Both the position numbers and the translations under genes were made by a program. 64,000 nucleotides of DNA from Meiothermus sp. Pnk-1 (GTDB lineage: Bacteria; Deinococcota; Deinococci; Deinococcales; Thermaceae). The notes under the pieces were generated by a model, which saw only the letters and a list, made by a program, of their open reading frames with translations, did no database searches and was not told the DNA's origin. Where the stretch lies: assembly GCF_003226535.1 (NCBI RefSeq), contig NZ_QKOB01000004.1:124001-188000 (forward strand). The letters are read 5' to 3'. Shown here piece after piece: positions 15,255 to 24,246 of the stretch (within the stretch, counting starts at the first letter, position 1; every line of letters begins with the position of its first letter).

Positions 15255-16286
15255 GTGGTGACGAACTTTTTTGCCTATCTCGGCCATCGCCTGCTTACCT
15301 CAATAGGGGTGCTCCTCGGGGTATCGATTCTGATCTTCGTGATCGCCCGGGTGATCCCTGGAGATCCTGCCCGGATCGCTTTGGGGCCAATGGCCACGCA
15401 AGAGCAGGTGCAAAATCTGCGAAAAGAGCTTTATCTGGATCGACCTTTGCCACTGCAGTACTTAGAGTTCGTCAAACGTTTGGTTCAGGGTGACTTGGGC
15501 ATGTCGCTCTACACCAAGCGGGCGGTCACTACTGACCTCGCTGAGTTCTTCCCAGCCACGTTAGAACTAGTGCTGGTTGGCGGGTTAATGATGGTACTGG
15601 TGGGATTGCCGCTGGGTATCCTGGCTGCCTATTACCGCAACCGTTGGCCTGACAATTTGGCTCGGGTTTTCGCCTTGCTAGGGGTAGTTACACCGAACTT
15701 TGTGTGGGCTATTTTCCTGGTGTTGTTTTTTGCTTATTGGGTTTCGGTATTGCCAGTCGCGGGTCGGTTGGGTGACGCTTTCCTACCGCCGCCACGGATC
15801 AGTGGGATGATTACGCTGGACGCTTTGCTGGCGGGGCAGTGGGCTACATTCTGGGATGCACTCAAACACATGATTTTGCCCGCGACTGCCCTGGCTATGG
15901 CTGGGTTGGGCCAAGCTGCGCGGCTTACCCGGGCTAACATGCTCGACACCTATGGAAAGCCCTACATTGAAATGGCTCGGGCTTTTGGTCTTCGTGAGTC
16001 TACAATTGCCTTTAAGTATGCTTTACGTCCAGCGATGATCCCCACCCTTACCATCCTTGGACTAGATCTGGCAGCCATGTTGGGAGGGGCCTTCTTAGTG
16101 GAGGCGGTATTTAACTGGCCGGGCATGGCCCGCTATGCGGTACAAGCTATCATTCGCAAGGATCTGAATGCCATCGTTGGCACTACCCTGGTGATTGCGG
16201 CTTTCTTTTTGCTCATCAATATAGTGGTGGATCTGGTGGTGGGCTATGTGAACCCCCGCATTCGCTATCGTCAGGGGGATCACTGA
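15255..16286 (+). CDS. dppB: ABC transporter permease, DppB type
   Basis: This is an inner-membrane permease of 343 residues with six predicted membrane spans. The N-terminus carries the family signature (RLLTSIGVLLGVSILIFVIA RVIPGDPAR in two parts). The EAA-like loop is seen at ARAFGLRESTIAFKYALRPAMIPTLT, and the C-terminus reads NPRIRY. It pairs with the DppC-type permease whose ATG overlaps its stop (TGATG). The start is GTG at 15255, or a second GTG three bases later, after a weak AGAAG. It forms the translocation path for the solute bound by the protein at 13543. Confidence 0.93.
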   Translation: MVTNFFAYLGHRLLTSIGVLLGVSILIFVIARVIPGDPARIALGPMATQEQVQNLRKELYLDRPLPLQYLEFVKRLVQGDLGMSLYTKRAVTTDLAEFFPATLELVLVGGLMMVLVGLPLGILAAYYRNRWPDNLARVFALLGVVTPNFVWAIFLVLFFAYWVSVLPVAGRLGDAFLPPPRISGMITLDALLAGQWATFWDALKHMILPATALAMAGLGQAARLTRANMLDTYGKPYIEMARAFGLRESTIAFKYALRPAMIPTLTILGLDLAAMLGGAFLVEAVFNWPGMARYAVQAIIRKDLNAIVGTTLVIAAFFLLINIVVDLVVGYVNPRIRYRQGDH

Positions 16287-17134
16287 TGGTCGGCGTGTTC
16301 AGATCCAGGGCCTGGTACCGCTTCTCTCGGAACCCACTTTCGGTGGCGGGACTGATGCTAATCTTGTTGATCATGCTGCTAGCCATTCTGGCCCCATTTG
16401 TCACTCCCTATCCGGCCCATGCTGGCAGTTTCACTAACTTTACTGAGGCCTCGCTGCCCCCTTCGGCCAAGTACTGGTTCGGCACCGATACCATTGGGCG
16501 GGACATACTAACCCGGGTCATCTTTGGCTTTCGAGTTTCGCTCATGTTGGGGATAGTGGTTCTCTTGCTGGCGGTACCGGTAGGGGTGTTGCTAGGGCTG
16601 CTGGCAGGTTACTTCGGAGGGCGCACTGAAGCCATCATAATGCGCATTACTGACGTGTTTTTGTCTGTGCCTCCATTGGTGCTAGCCCTGGCTGTGCTAG
16701 GCTTTTTGCCGCCTAATCTGTTCAACGCGATGATAGCGGTTACGGTGATGTGGTGGCCTTGGTACACCCGCCTTGTCTACAACCTGACCCGCTCGGTGCG
16801 CACGGAAGGTTTTGTTATCGCTGCAGAGGTGATTGGAGCGCCCAAGTGGCACATCCTTTTCCGCGAAATACTTCCCAACTGCACCCCTTCGATCCTCACC
16901 AAGATGACCCTGGACATGGGTTTTGTAATCCTGATCGGCTCGAGCCTTTCCTTCCTTGGTTTGGGGGTACAGCCCCCAACCCCTGACCTTGGCTCGATGG
17001 TAGCTGAGGGAGCCAAGTACCTTCCTGACCAGTGGTGGATTTCAGTGTTTCCAGGGCTGGCTGTGCTGATTTGCGTATTGGGCTTTAACCTGCTAGGTGA
17101 TGGGTTGCGTGATCTGCTGGATGTGGAGGTGTAG
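16286..17134 (+). CDS. dppC: ABC transporter permease, DppC type
   Basis: This is the second permease of the importer, 282 residues. It has the DppC pattern: an N-terminal span after RFSRNPLSVAGLMLILLIM, then SAKYWFGTDTIGRDILTRVIFG. The EAA loop reads VIAAEVIGAPKWHILFREILPN, and the end is GFNLLGDGLRDLLDVEV. It overlaps dppB by one base at the start, and the ATPase gene begins directly at the next base after its stop. The family is certain; the substrate is not. Confidence 0.93.
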   Translation: MVGVFRSRAWYRFSRNPLSVAGLMLILLIMLLAILAPFVTPYPAHAGSFTNFTEASLPPSAKYWFGTDTIGRDILTRVIFGFRVSLMLGIVVLLLAVPVGVLLGLLAGYFGGRTEAIIMRITDVFLSVPPLVLALAVLGFLPPNLFNAMIAVTVMWWPWYTRLVYNLTRSVRTEGFVIAAEVIGAPKWHILFREILPNCTPSILTKMTLDMGFVILIGSSLSFLGLGVQPPTPDLGSMVAEGAKYLPDQWWISVFPGLAVLICVLGFNLLGDGLRDLLDVEV

Positions 17135-18109
17135 ATGGCAGCCTTGCTGCGAATTTCTGATCTCCATCTACACTTCAAACTTTTTGAAGGGATCTCCTAC
17201 GTGCTCAAGGGGGTGAACCTCGAGGTTGGCCGGGGCGAGCGGGTAGCTTTGGTGGGAGAGTCTGGATGTGGCAAGTCGGTCACTTTGCGGCTCATCTTGG
17301 GGTTGGTACGGCAAAACAACGCACAAATTAAAGGTCACATTGAATTTGACGGACTGGATCTGCTTCATAGCCCAGCGGCCAAGCTGCGGGAACTGCGGGG
17401 ACGACGCATTAGCCCTATTTTCCAGGACCCCATGGCTTCCTTGAACCCCACGTTTACCATCTTCGACCAGATGAGTGCGGTGATCCGCCGCGGAGGCAAA
17501 GCCCGCCGCCGGGCCGAGGTTTTCGAACTGGCCCGCTCGGCTTTGCGGCAGGTTGCCATCACCGACCCAGAGCGAGTGTTGGGGGCCTATCCCTTTCAGC
17601 TCTCGGGGGGTCTTAACCAGCGTGTGTTGATTGCCATGGCTTTGGTAAACCAGCCAGACCTGATCCTGGCTGACGAGCCTGGCACTGCGCTCGATGTGAC
17701 GGTACAGGAGCAGACGCTACGGCTCATGCGACGGCTTACTGAGGAGACCCACTCGGCGGTACTGCTGATTACCCATAACTTAGGGGTGGTGCGCGAGTTT
17801 GCCGAAAGAGTGTATGTGATGTATGCCGGAAGCGTGGTAGAGGAGGGGCTAACCAAGCAAATCTTCGCTAGCCCCAAACATCCTTATACCCGGGCTCTCC
17901 TAGCCTCAGTTCCCAAGCTGAGTGGGGGAGAACTTCCTCAGGGTATCGAGGGATTTGTGCCTGATTACACCAAACCGCCCTCCGGATGCCGCTTTCATCC
18001 GCGCTGCCCCCACGTCCACGCCGCTTGTCAGCGAGATCAGCCCCTGCGTGACCTGGGCAACGGTCATCGCGTGGCCTGTGTCCTTTATGAAGAGGTGAGC
18101 CGTGCCTGA
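17135..18109 (+). CDS. dppD: ABC transporter ATP-binding protein, DppD type
   Basis: This is a 324-residue ATPase of the oligopeptide importer type. The Walker A motif GESGCGKS is at residues 41-48. The signature is LSGGLNQRVLIAMAL, slightly unusual in having LN where MRQ is common, and Walker B is LILADEPGTALD. The C-terminal oligopeptide-transporter extension carries the cysteine cluster (CRFHPRCPHVHAAC) associated with an iron-sulfur site in this family. It overlaps the following DppF-type gene by eight bases. It may also serve the second Dpp-type system at 25057-28551, which has no ATPase genes of its own. Confidence 0.93.
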   Translation: MAALLRISDLHLHFKLFEGISYVLKGVNLEVGRGERVALVGESGCGKSVTLRLILGLVRQNNAQIKGHIEFDGLDLLHSPAAKLRELRGRRISPIFQDPMASLNPTFTIFDQMSAVIRRGGKARRRAEVFELARSALRQVAITDPERVLGAYPFQLSGGLNQRVLIAMALVNQPDLILADEPGTALDVTVQEQTLRLMRRLTEETHSAVLLITHNLGVVREFAERVYVMYAGSVVEEGLTKQIFASPKHPYTRALLASVPKLSGGELPQGIEGFVPDYTKPPSGCRFHPRCPHVHAACQRDQPLRDLGNGHRVACVLYEEVSRA

Positions 18110-19079
18110 GGCTTTACTCGAGATCCGTGGGCTGAGCAAGCACTACGTGACCCGCACGGGCGTGGTCAAAGCCCTTGATGGGGTGACCCTGGATGTGTTT
18201 CCTGGTGAGACCCTGGCGGTGGTGGGTGAGTCCGGCTCGGGCAAGACGACCCTGGCCAATCTGGTGCTGGGTGCTGAAGGGCCGACGAGTGGTAGTCTCA
18301 GGTTTCAAGGCCAGGAACTCGGTACAAACCGGGCCCTGGGTCTGCGCCGTCAGATTCAGTACGTCCAGCAAAATCCCATGACCACCCTGAATCCTCGTCG
18401 CACCATCTTTCAGAGCATTCAGGTCCCCCTACAGACTCACCGGGTGGGTTTGACGAACGATCATCGTAAGCGGGCGGCTGAGCTATTACAGGTAGTAGGG
18501 ATGAGCCCGGAATACCTCGACCGCTTCCCCTCTGCTCTCTCTGGCGGCCAGAGGCAGCGGGTGGCTATTGCCCGAGCCCTGGCGGTCGAGCCAAAGCTGC
18601 TGGTGCTGGACGAGCCTACCAGTGCCCTGGACGTGAGCGTGCAGGCCAAGGTGCTGGCCCTGCTGATCGAGCTTCAGGCCCGATTCAGGCTCACTTATGT
18701 CTTTATCACTCACGACCTCTCGGTAGTGCGCAACATCGCGGATCGGGTGATGGTGATGTATCGAGGCAAGGTGGCCGAGATCGGCCCCACGGCTGAGCTC
18801 TTTCGTGACCCCGAGCACCCCTATACCCGCATGCTCATTTCCTCGATTCCGGTTGTCTCTGAGGAAGAAGAAGCACTCAAGCCGCAGTGGCCCTGGGAGC
18901 GAAACCTGGCTCTCGATAGCGCTGCGGTCTCACAGGGCTGTCCTTTTGCCCCCCGCTGTCCATTTGCCGAGCAAGCCTGCTGGGCGCAGCTCCCGCCGCT
19001 CACTATGGTCCGCGAGGATCACTACTCGGCTTGCCACATGGTGAGCGGAGAGATCCCCAACAAGCTGGTCAAGACATGA
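18102..19079 (+). CDS. dppF: ABC transporter ATP-binding protein, DppF type
   Basis: This is the partner ATPase, 325 residues, starting at GTG 18102 within the dppD gene. It has Walker A GESGSGKTT, signature LSGGQRQRVAIARAL and Walker B LLVLDEPTSALD. The C-terminal extension has QGCPFAPRCPFAEQACW, again the cysteine-rich OppF/DppF tail. With DppD it forms the ATPase heterodimer driving the importer. The M24 peptidase gene begins 10 bases after its stop. Confidence 0.93.
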   Translation: MPEALLEIRGLSKHYVTRTGVVKALDGVTLDVFPGETLAVVGESGSGKTTLANLVLGAEGPTSGSLRFQGQELGTNRALGLRRQIQYVQQNPMTTLNPRRTIFQSIQVPLQTHRVGLTNDHRKRAAELLQVVGMSPEYLDRFPSALSGGQRQRVAIARALAVEPKLLVLDEPTSALDVSVQAKVLALLIELQARFRLTYVFITHDLSVVRNIADRVMVMYRGKVAEIGPTAELFRDPEHPYTRMLISSIPVVSEEEEALKPQWPWERNLALDSAAVSQGCPFAPRCPFAEQACWAQLPPLTMVREDHYSACHMVSGEIPNKLVKT

Positions 19080-19089
19080 AAGGATTGCC

Positions 19090-20262
19090 ATGATCGGACA
19101 GAAACTCCCTGAGGTTCAGGAATTCCTGCGTGAGGCCGAGATTGATGGCTGGCTGGTATACGACTTCCGCGGCACCAACCCCTTCGCCGCCAGGGTGTTT
19201 GGCCATAGAGGAACCCTGCTTACCCGGCGCTGGTTCTTGTGGATACCGGCTCGAGGTGAACCACAGGTTCTGGTACACGACATTGAGTTCGGTTCCTTCC
19301 CGCGGGCAGGCTACGCGCTGCACAAGTACAACAGCCGGCAGACCCTGCTCCAGCAACTGCGCAACCTGCTCGGCGCAGCCAGGAGGGTGGCCATGGAGTA
19401 TTCTCCCAACGGCAATATCCCCTATGTCTCCAGGGTGGATGGGGGAACCCTCGAGCTCATTCGCTCCCTGGGTGTGGAGGTGGTGAGTTCAGGCGATGTG
19501 TTGCAGCTTTTCCTAATCTGGACACCCGAGCAACTGGCCAACCACCTCAAGGCTGCCGAAGTGCTCACCCGCACCAAGGACGCAGCGCTAGAGCTGTTGG
19601 TCCAGCACATTGCCCGCCGGGAGCCCATCGACGAGTACCGGCTTCAGCAATACATGAACCGCTTCATCGCAGAACAGGGCATGGACCCCGACCACCCGCC
19701 TATCGTGGGCTTCGGGCCGGGAGCAGGGGACCCGCACTACGTGCCCTCGGCCAGCCGCTCCAAGACCCTCGAACCCGGCGATGCCATCCTGATGGACCTG
19801 TGGTGCAAGGTGCCGGGCGACAATCCCTTCGCCGACATCACCTGGATGGCCTTCTACGGCTCACCTAGCCCAGAGTTCCTGCAGGCTTTCAAGACGGTGC
19901 TGGCCGCGCGCGATACCGGAGTAGAGTTGCTGCAAAACCGCCTTTCGGCCGGGCAGGCCGTGCGGGGAAACGAGGTGGATCGAGTCGTGCGCGAGGTGCT
20001 CATTAATGGGGGCTTCGCAGCCAATCTCAAGCACCGCACTGGGCACAGCCTAGGCATACAGACCGTCCACGGAGAGGCCGTCCACTTCGACGACTTCGAG
20101 ACGCTGGATGAGCGAGCGGTGCTGCCTGGTCTGGGCTTCACTATCGAACCGGGAGTCTACTTCCCCGAGTACGGCGTGCGCAGCGAGATCAATGTCTACA
20201 GCACTGCCACAGGCATCGAGATCACCACCGCCAGGCAGACTGAGCTGGACGTGCTGGGCTGA
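19090..20262 (+). CDS. M24 family metallopeptidase (Xaa-Pro peptidase-like)
   Basis: This is a 390-residue M24 (pita-bread fold) enzyme of the Xaa-Pro aminopeptidase/creatinase group. It has an N-terminal creatinase-like domain (GWLVYDFRGTNPFA) and a C-terminal catalytic domain. All five metal ligands can be found: Asp in LMDLWCK, Asp in ADITWM, His in RTGHSLG, Glu in FTIEPG and Glu in RSEINV. It should be a dinuclear metal hydrolase of the cytoplasm, cleaving proline-type or related amide bonds in the imported solute. The context between a Dpp importer and HyuAB suggests processing of a peptide or N-carbamoyl/lactam-containing compound (inference). Confidence 0.9.
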   Translation: MIGQKLPEVQEFLREAEIDGWLVYDFRGTNPFAARVFGHRGTLLTRRWFLWIPARGEPQVLVHDIEFGSFPRAGYALHKYNSRQTLLQQLRNLLGAARRVAMEYSPNGNIPYVSRVDGGTLELIRSLGVEVVSSGDVLQLFLIWTPEQLANHLKAAEVLTRTKDAALELLVQHIARREPIDEYRLQQYMNRFIAEQGMDPDHPPIVGFGPGAGDPHYVPSASRSKTLEPGDAILMDLWCKVPGDNPFADITWMAFYGSPSPEFLQAFKTVLAARDTGVELLQNRLSAGQAVRGNEVDRVVREVLINGGFAANLKHRTGHSLGIQTVHGEAVHFDDFETLDERAVLPGLGFTIEPGVYFPEYGVRSEINVYSTATGIEITTARQTELDVLG

Positions 20263-20292
20263 GGCCCGGCCCAGCAGGCGATAGGAGGAAGC

Positions 20293-22374
20293 ATGAAACC
20301 ATCGATCATTCGCGCGGCTAGCGATGTTGGAGGCACTTTCACCGATCTGGTGTATTTCTACACCGACCCTGCCACGGGCCGCCAGGAGATCGTCACCGCT
20401 AAGTCCGACACCACCCCGCCCAATTTTGAGCAGGGGGTGATGAACGTGATTCACAAGGTGGGCCTTACGCTGAGCGACATCGACTTCTTGGCCCACGGTA
20501 CCACCGTGGTGATCAATGCCCTGACCGAGCGTAAGGGCGTCAAGACCGCCCTCATCACCACTCAGGGGTTTCGCGACGTGCTCGAGATTGCCCGGGGCAA
20601 CCGCCCGGATTTCTTCAACCTCTTCTACAAGAAACCCGAACCCTTTGTACCGCGTTACCTGCGCCGGGAAGTGCCGGGCCGCCTCTCTCCTCAAGGGGAA
20701 GAGCGCCAGCCGCTCGACTTGAGCGGATTGCCGGGGATTCTCGAGGACTTCAAGAAGGAGGGAGTGCAGGCGATTGCCATCTGCCTGCTGCATTCCTACG
20801 CCAACCCTGCCCACGAGCAGAGGGTGCTGGAGCGAATGCGCGAACTCTGGCCCGAGGTCGCGGTGGTGGCGTCCCATCAAATTACACGGGAATGGCGGGA
20901 GTATGAGCGCAGCAGCACTGCGGTGCTGTCAGCCTACGTTCAGCCCATTGCCGAGCGCTATCTGAGCCGCCTCGAGCAAGGCAGCAAGGCGGAGGGTTTC
21001 GCTGGACAACTCTACATTATGCAGTCCAACTGTGGCGTGGACTCTACCGAGCGGGTCAAGCAGATCCCAATTACCATGGTGGAATCTGGCCCGGCTAGCG
21101 GCTTTTGGGGAGCGGCTGAACTTGGCCGCTTGATTGGTGAGTCCAATGTGTTGGCCCTGGATATTGGTGGCACCACTGCCAAGTGCTCCCTGATCGAGGG
21201 CGGTCACGTCAAGATCATCTCTGATTACTGGATCGAGCGCAGCCAGAAATCGGCGGGCTATCCCATCATGGTTCCGGTGGTGGATCTGGTAGAAATCGGC
21301 AACGGTGGAGGGAGCATCGCCTGGGTGGATGATTTCGGCAAGCTTCACGTGGGACCTCAGTCTGCCGGGGCCGTACCTGGGCCAGCAGCGTATGGTCGGG
21401 GCGGGGAAAACGCCACTACGACCGATGCTAACCTGGCTCTGGGCCGGATCAACAAAGACTTTTTCTGTGGCGGCGAGATCAAGGCTGACGTGGAGGCCAT
21501 GAACCGGGCGCTCGACCGGATTGCAGCTCAATTGGGGGTCACGCGAGAGGAAGCCGCCCGTGGCATTGTTCGCATCGCCAACAACAACATGGTCAATGCC
21601 CTCAAGCTGGTCTCGGTGAACCGGGGCTACGATCCTCGGGATTTCACGCTGGTGGCCTTCGGCGGTGGCGGTGCCATGCACGCCGTGGCCCTGGCGAGCG
21701 AACTGGGGATGCGCAAAGTCGTCATCCCTCGGGCTGCTGACGTTTTCTCGGCCTGGGGCATGCTGATGAGCGACCTGCGGCGGGATTTCTTCGTCACCCG
21801 CATTGTAAGTCTGCGCCCGGAAAATGCAGGCGCCATAAACACCTTGCTGGAAGAGGTGACCGCCAACGCACTCAAGCAATTCGCTACCGAGCAGATTGGG
21901 GCTGAGCAGGTGCGTTTCCTGCGATATGCCAAGCTGCGCTACGAGAACCAGGAGCACGCTGTCGAGATCCCGCTCCCCGAAGGTCCTATAGAGGCTGGTA
22001 CTATCGCCATGATCGCTGATACGTTTCACCAGTCCTATGAGCGTGAGTACACCTATCGGCTCCACGCCCCCATCGAGTTCGTGGGAACCCACGTGGTGGC
22101 TTTCGCTGCTGTAGGCAAGCTGGAGCCAGCCAAGCTTCCAGTAACCGGCCGCAGCCTGGGGGATGCCAAAAAGGGTCAGCGCGAGGTGGACTTCGCCTTA
22201 GAAGGAATCCACCTCTCGGATATCTATGATGGACACCTGCTTGAGCCGGGTATGAGCTTCTCTGGTCCGGCCATCATCGAGACTCGCGGGACCACCATGG
22301 TGATCCACCCCGGCAACCGTGTGCGGGTGGATGATTATGGCAATGTGCACATCACCCTTCAGCAGAACGTTTGA
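20293..22374 (+). CDS. hyuA: Hydantoinase/oxoprolinase subunit A (HyuA type)
   Basis: This is a 693-residue ATP-dependent ring-opening subunit. It has the two phosphate-binding motifs of the ASKHA fold (DVGGTFTDLVYF near the N-terminus and ALDIGGTTAKCS in the middle). The family blocks GTTVVINALTERKG, QSNCGVDS and VESGPASGFWGA are present, as are GNGGGSIAWVD, GPQSAGAVPGPAAYGRGG and FGGGGAMHA. It acts with HyuB encoded next. Known members hydrolyse 5-oxoproline, hydantoins or, in related acetone carboxylases, carboxylate ketones; the specificity here cannot be read off. The ATG at 20293 is preceded by AGGAGG. Confidence 0.93.
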   Translation: MKPSIIRAASDVGGTFTDLVYFYTDPATGRQEIVTAKSDTTPPNFEQGVMNVIHKVGLTLSDIDFLAHGTTVVINALTERKGVKTALITTQGFRDVLEIARGNRPDFFNLFYKKPEPFVPRYLRREVPGRLSPQGEERQPLDLSGLPGILEDFKKEGVQAIAICLLHSYANPAHEQRVLERMRELWPEVAVVASHQITREWREYERSSTAVLSAYVQPIAERYLSRLEQGSKAEGFAGQLYIMQSNCGVDSTERVKQIPITMVESGPASGFWGAAELGRLIGESNVLALDIGGTTAKCSLIEGGHVKIISDYWIERSQKSAGYPIMVPVVDLVEIGNGGGSIAWVDDFGKLHVGPQSAGAVPGPAAYGRGGENATTTDANLALGRINKDFFCGGEIKADVEAMNRALDRIAAQLGVTREEAARGIVRIANNNMVNALKLVSVNRGYDPRDFTLVAFGGGGAMHAVALASELGMRKVVIPRAADVFSAWGMLMSDLRRDFFVTRIVSLRPENAGAINTLLEEVTANALKQFATEQIGAEQVRFLRYAKLRYENQEHAVEIPLPEGPIEAGTIAMIADTFHQSYEREYTYRLHAPIEFVGTHVVAFAAVGKLEPAKLPVTGRSLGDAKKGQREVDFALEGIHLSDIYDGHLLEPGMSFSGPAIIETRGTTMVIHPGNRVRVDDYGNVHITLQQNV

Positions 22375-22388
22375 GAAGGAGGTGGCCC

Positions 22389-24047
22389 ATGATCAAGACT
22401 TCTGACCCCATCACGCTCGAGATCATCCAGAACTCACTGCAGGCTATCAGCGATGAGATGTTCGCGGCCATGCGCAAGACCGCCATGAGCGCCATCATCT
22501 ACGAAGTGTTGGACATGGGCACCGGTATTACCGATGGGCAGGGGCAGATGGTGACTTCGGGTGCGGGGATTCCTTCTTTTGTAGGGGTATTGGACAAAGC
22601 GGTCCAGCGCATTCTCGATATCCATTCGGGTGACATCCAGCTCGGCGATGTATTTGTTACTAATGACCCCTACTACGGAGGCGTCACTCATCTCAACGAC
22701 GTGGTGTTGGCCATGCCGGTGTTTGCCGGTGGGGAGCTGGTCGCTTGGACCGCTAACATCGCCCACTGGAACGATGTTGGAGGGATGGTCCCAGGTTCGA
22801 TGTCGAGCAGCGCGACCGAGATTTTCCAGGAGGGGTTGCGCTTGCCAGCGGTCAAGATCATCGAAGAGGGCAAGCCGATCCAGTCGGTGATAGAGATCAT
22901 GAAGGCCAATAGCCGCCTGCCGGATTTTCTAGAGGGTGACCTATGGGCGGGGATCGCTGCTGTGCGGATTGGTGAGAGGCGAATTCTAGAGCTGGTCGAG
23001 AAGTACGGGGTGGAGACGTTCAAAATCGCTCTCGAGCAATACCTTGACTATGGCGAGCAGGTAGCGCTTGCTGCGCTTGCAACCCTTCCCAAGGGAAGGT
23101 TCAGTCTCGAGGAAGAGCAGGAAAACGGAGCCATCTACAAAGTGGTGGTGGAGATCAGCGACCGCACGTTCACCGTGGACCTGCGGGACAACCCACCCCA
23201 GGATAAAGGTCCCTACAACACCTCGAGGGACGGTGCCCTGGTTTCGACCCAAATGATCTTCAAGGCTATTACCGATAGTAGCCGCACAGCCAATGCTGGG
23301 CATTTTCGACCCCTGCGCCTGCTGACCATGCCCGGCACGGTCTTTGACGTGCAGGAACCGGGAGCCTCTGGGTATATCTTCGAGGTGCGAATGCGTTTGT
23401 ACGACTTGATCTGGCGCTGCTTGGCACCACACCTGGGGCCTGAGCGCTTGCCGGCAGGCCACTTCGCTTCGATTTGTGGGACTGTGATTGGCGGGACCCA
23501 CCCGGACACTGGGCGGTACTTCACCATCGTAGAGCCACAGATTGGGGGCTGGGGGGCATCGGCCTGGAGTGATGGGATCAGTGCCACTTACAGCGCCGTT
23601 CATGGGGAAACCCTTCGGTGCCCCGTGGAGGTAGCTGAGGTCAGGTATGGCCTCTACGTTGACCAGCTCAGGCTAAACGACGAGCCGGGCGGCGAAGGGC
23701 AATATCGCGGGGGCAAGGGCATTGTGCTGGACTACCAGGTGCGCTCAGACAATTGCTTCCTTACCCTTTCCTATACTCGCAGCAAGTTCAAGCCTTGGGG
23801 GTTGAAAGGTGCGCGAGAAGGTTCGGCTAATTATGTAGAGATCATTCGCGGCGATGGGCGACGCGAGATGTACTCTACAGTCACATCCTTGAGGCTCTAC
23901 AAAGGTGACGTGATCCGAATCTACACTGCCAATGGAGGGGGCTACGGAGATCCACGGAAACGTTCCAGAGATAAGGTACTCGAAGACCTCAAGAATGGTT
24001 ATATCGCCAAAGAGCAGGCCAGAGATGTTTATGGGCTTGAGGTGTAG
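22389..24047 (+). CDS. hyuB: Hydantoinase/oxoprolinase subunit B (HyuB type)
   Basis: This is the 552-residue partner of HyuA, with the family opening DPITLEIIQNSLQAISDEM, then DMGTGITDGQGQMVTSGAGIPSF, VTNDPYYGGVTHLNDV and the glycine-rich C-terminal GGGYGDPRKR. The ATG at 22389 follows a strong GAAGGAGGTGG; the frame is open 18 bases further upstream but only through the ribosome-binding site. It is the last gene of the operon starting at 12654. Together the A and B subunits open a lactam or hydantoin ring with ATP in characterised members. Confidence 0.93.
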   Translation: MIKTSDPITLEIIQNSLQAISDEMFAAMRKTAMSAIIYEVLDMGTGITDGQGQMVTSGAGIPSFVGVLDKAVQRILDIHSGDIQLGDVFVTNDPYYGGVTHLNDVVLAMPVFAGGELVAWTANIAHWNDVGGMVPGSMSSSATEIFQEGLRLPAVKIIEEGKPIQSVIEIMKANSRLPDFLEGDLWAGIAAVRIGERRILELVEKYGVETFKIALEQYLDYGEQVALAALATLPKGRFSLEEEQENGAIYKVVVEISDRTFTVDLRDNPPQDKGPYNTSRDGALVSTQMIFKAITDSSRTANAGHFRPLRLLTMPGTVFDVQEPGASGYIFEVRMRLYDLIWRCLAPHLGPERLPAGHFASICGTVIGGTHPDTGRYFTIVEPQIGGWGASAWSDGISATYSAVHGETLRCPVEVAEVRYGLYVDQLRLNDEPGGEGQYRGGKGIVLDYQVRSDNCFLTLSYTRSKFKPWGLKGAREGSANYVEIIRGDGRREMYSTVTSLRLYKGDVIRIYTANGGGYGDPRKRSRDKVLEDLKNGYIAKEQARDVYGLEV

Positions 24048-24190
24048 GAGGTGTAGATAGATATCGGCTGTCTGGATGTGAAGGGCTCGATCACGTGAAG
24101 GCTGCCCTGAACTTTATGCGCCTGCGGAAATTTGAACTTGCGGCCCGACCTCCTGAGGCTCCCGCTGGAACCCTCGGCCTATAACGAGTA

Positions 24191-24219
24191 TTGACAGGCC
24201 CTATTCCGCTGTCTACACT
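24191..24219 (+). promoter_or_regulatory. Sigma-70-type promoter of the IclR/second Dpp operon
   Basis: A perfect TTGACA (24191-24196), a 17-base spacer and TACACT (24214-24219) lie 28 bases upstream of the IclR start codon, giving a short leader. The start region holds the small palindrome GAAC-GTAT-GTTC (24241-24252) covering the ATG, which could be an operator. Confidence 0.65.
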
Positions 24220-24246
24220 ATTTTTACTTTCCGATATACAGAACGT

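Noticed and set aside
20929-22092. 387-codon frame opposite hyuA
   Set aside because: Composition is a mirror of the HyuA coding strand; no family motif or start signal.
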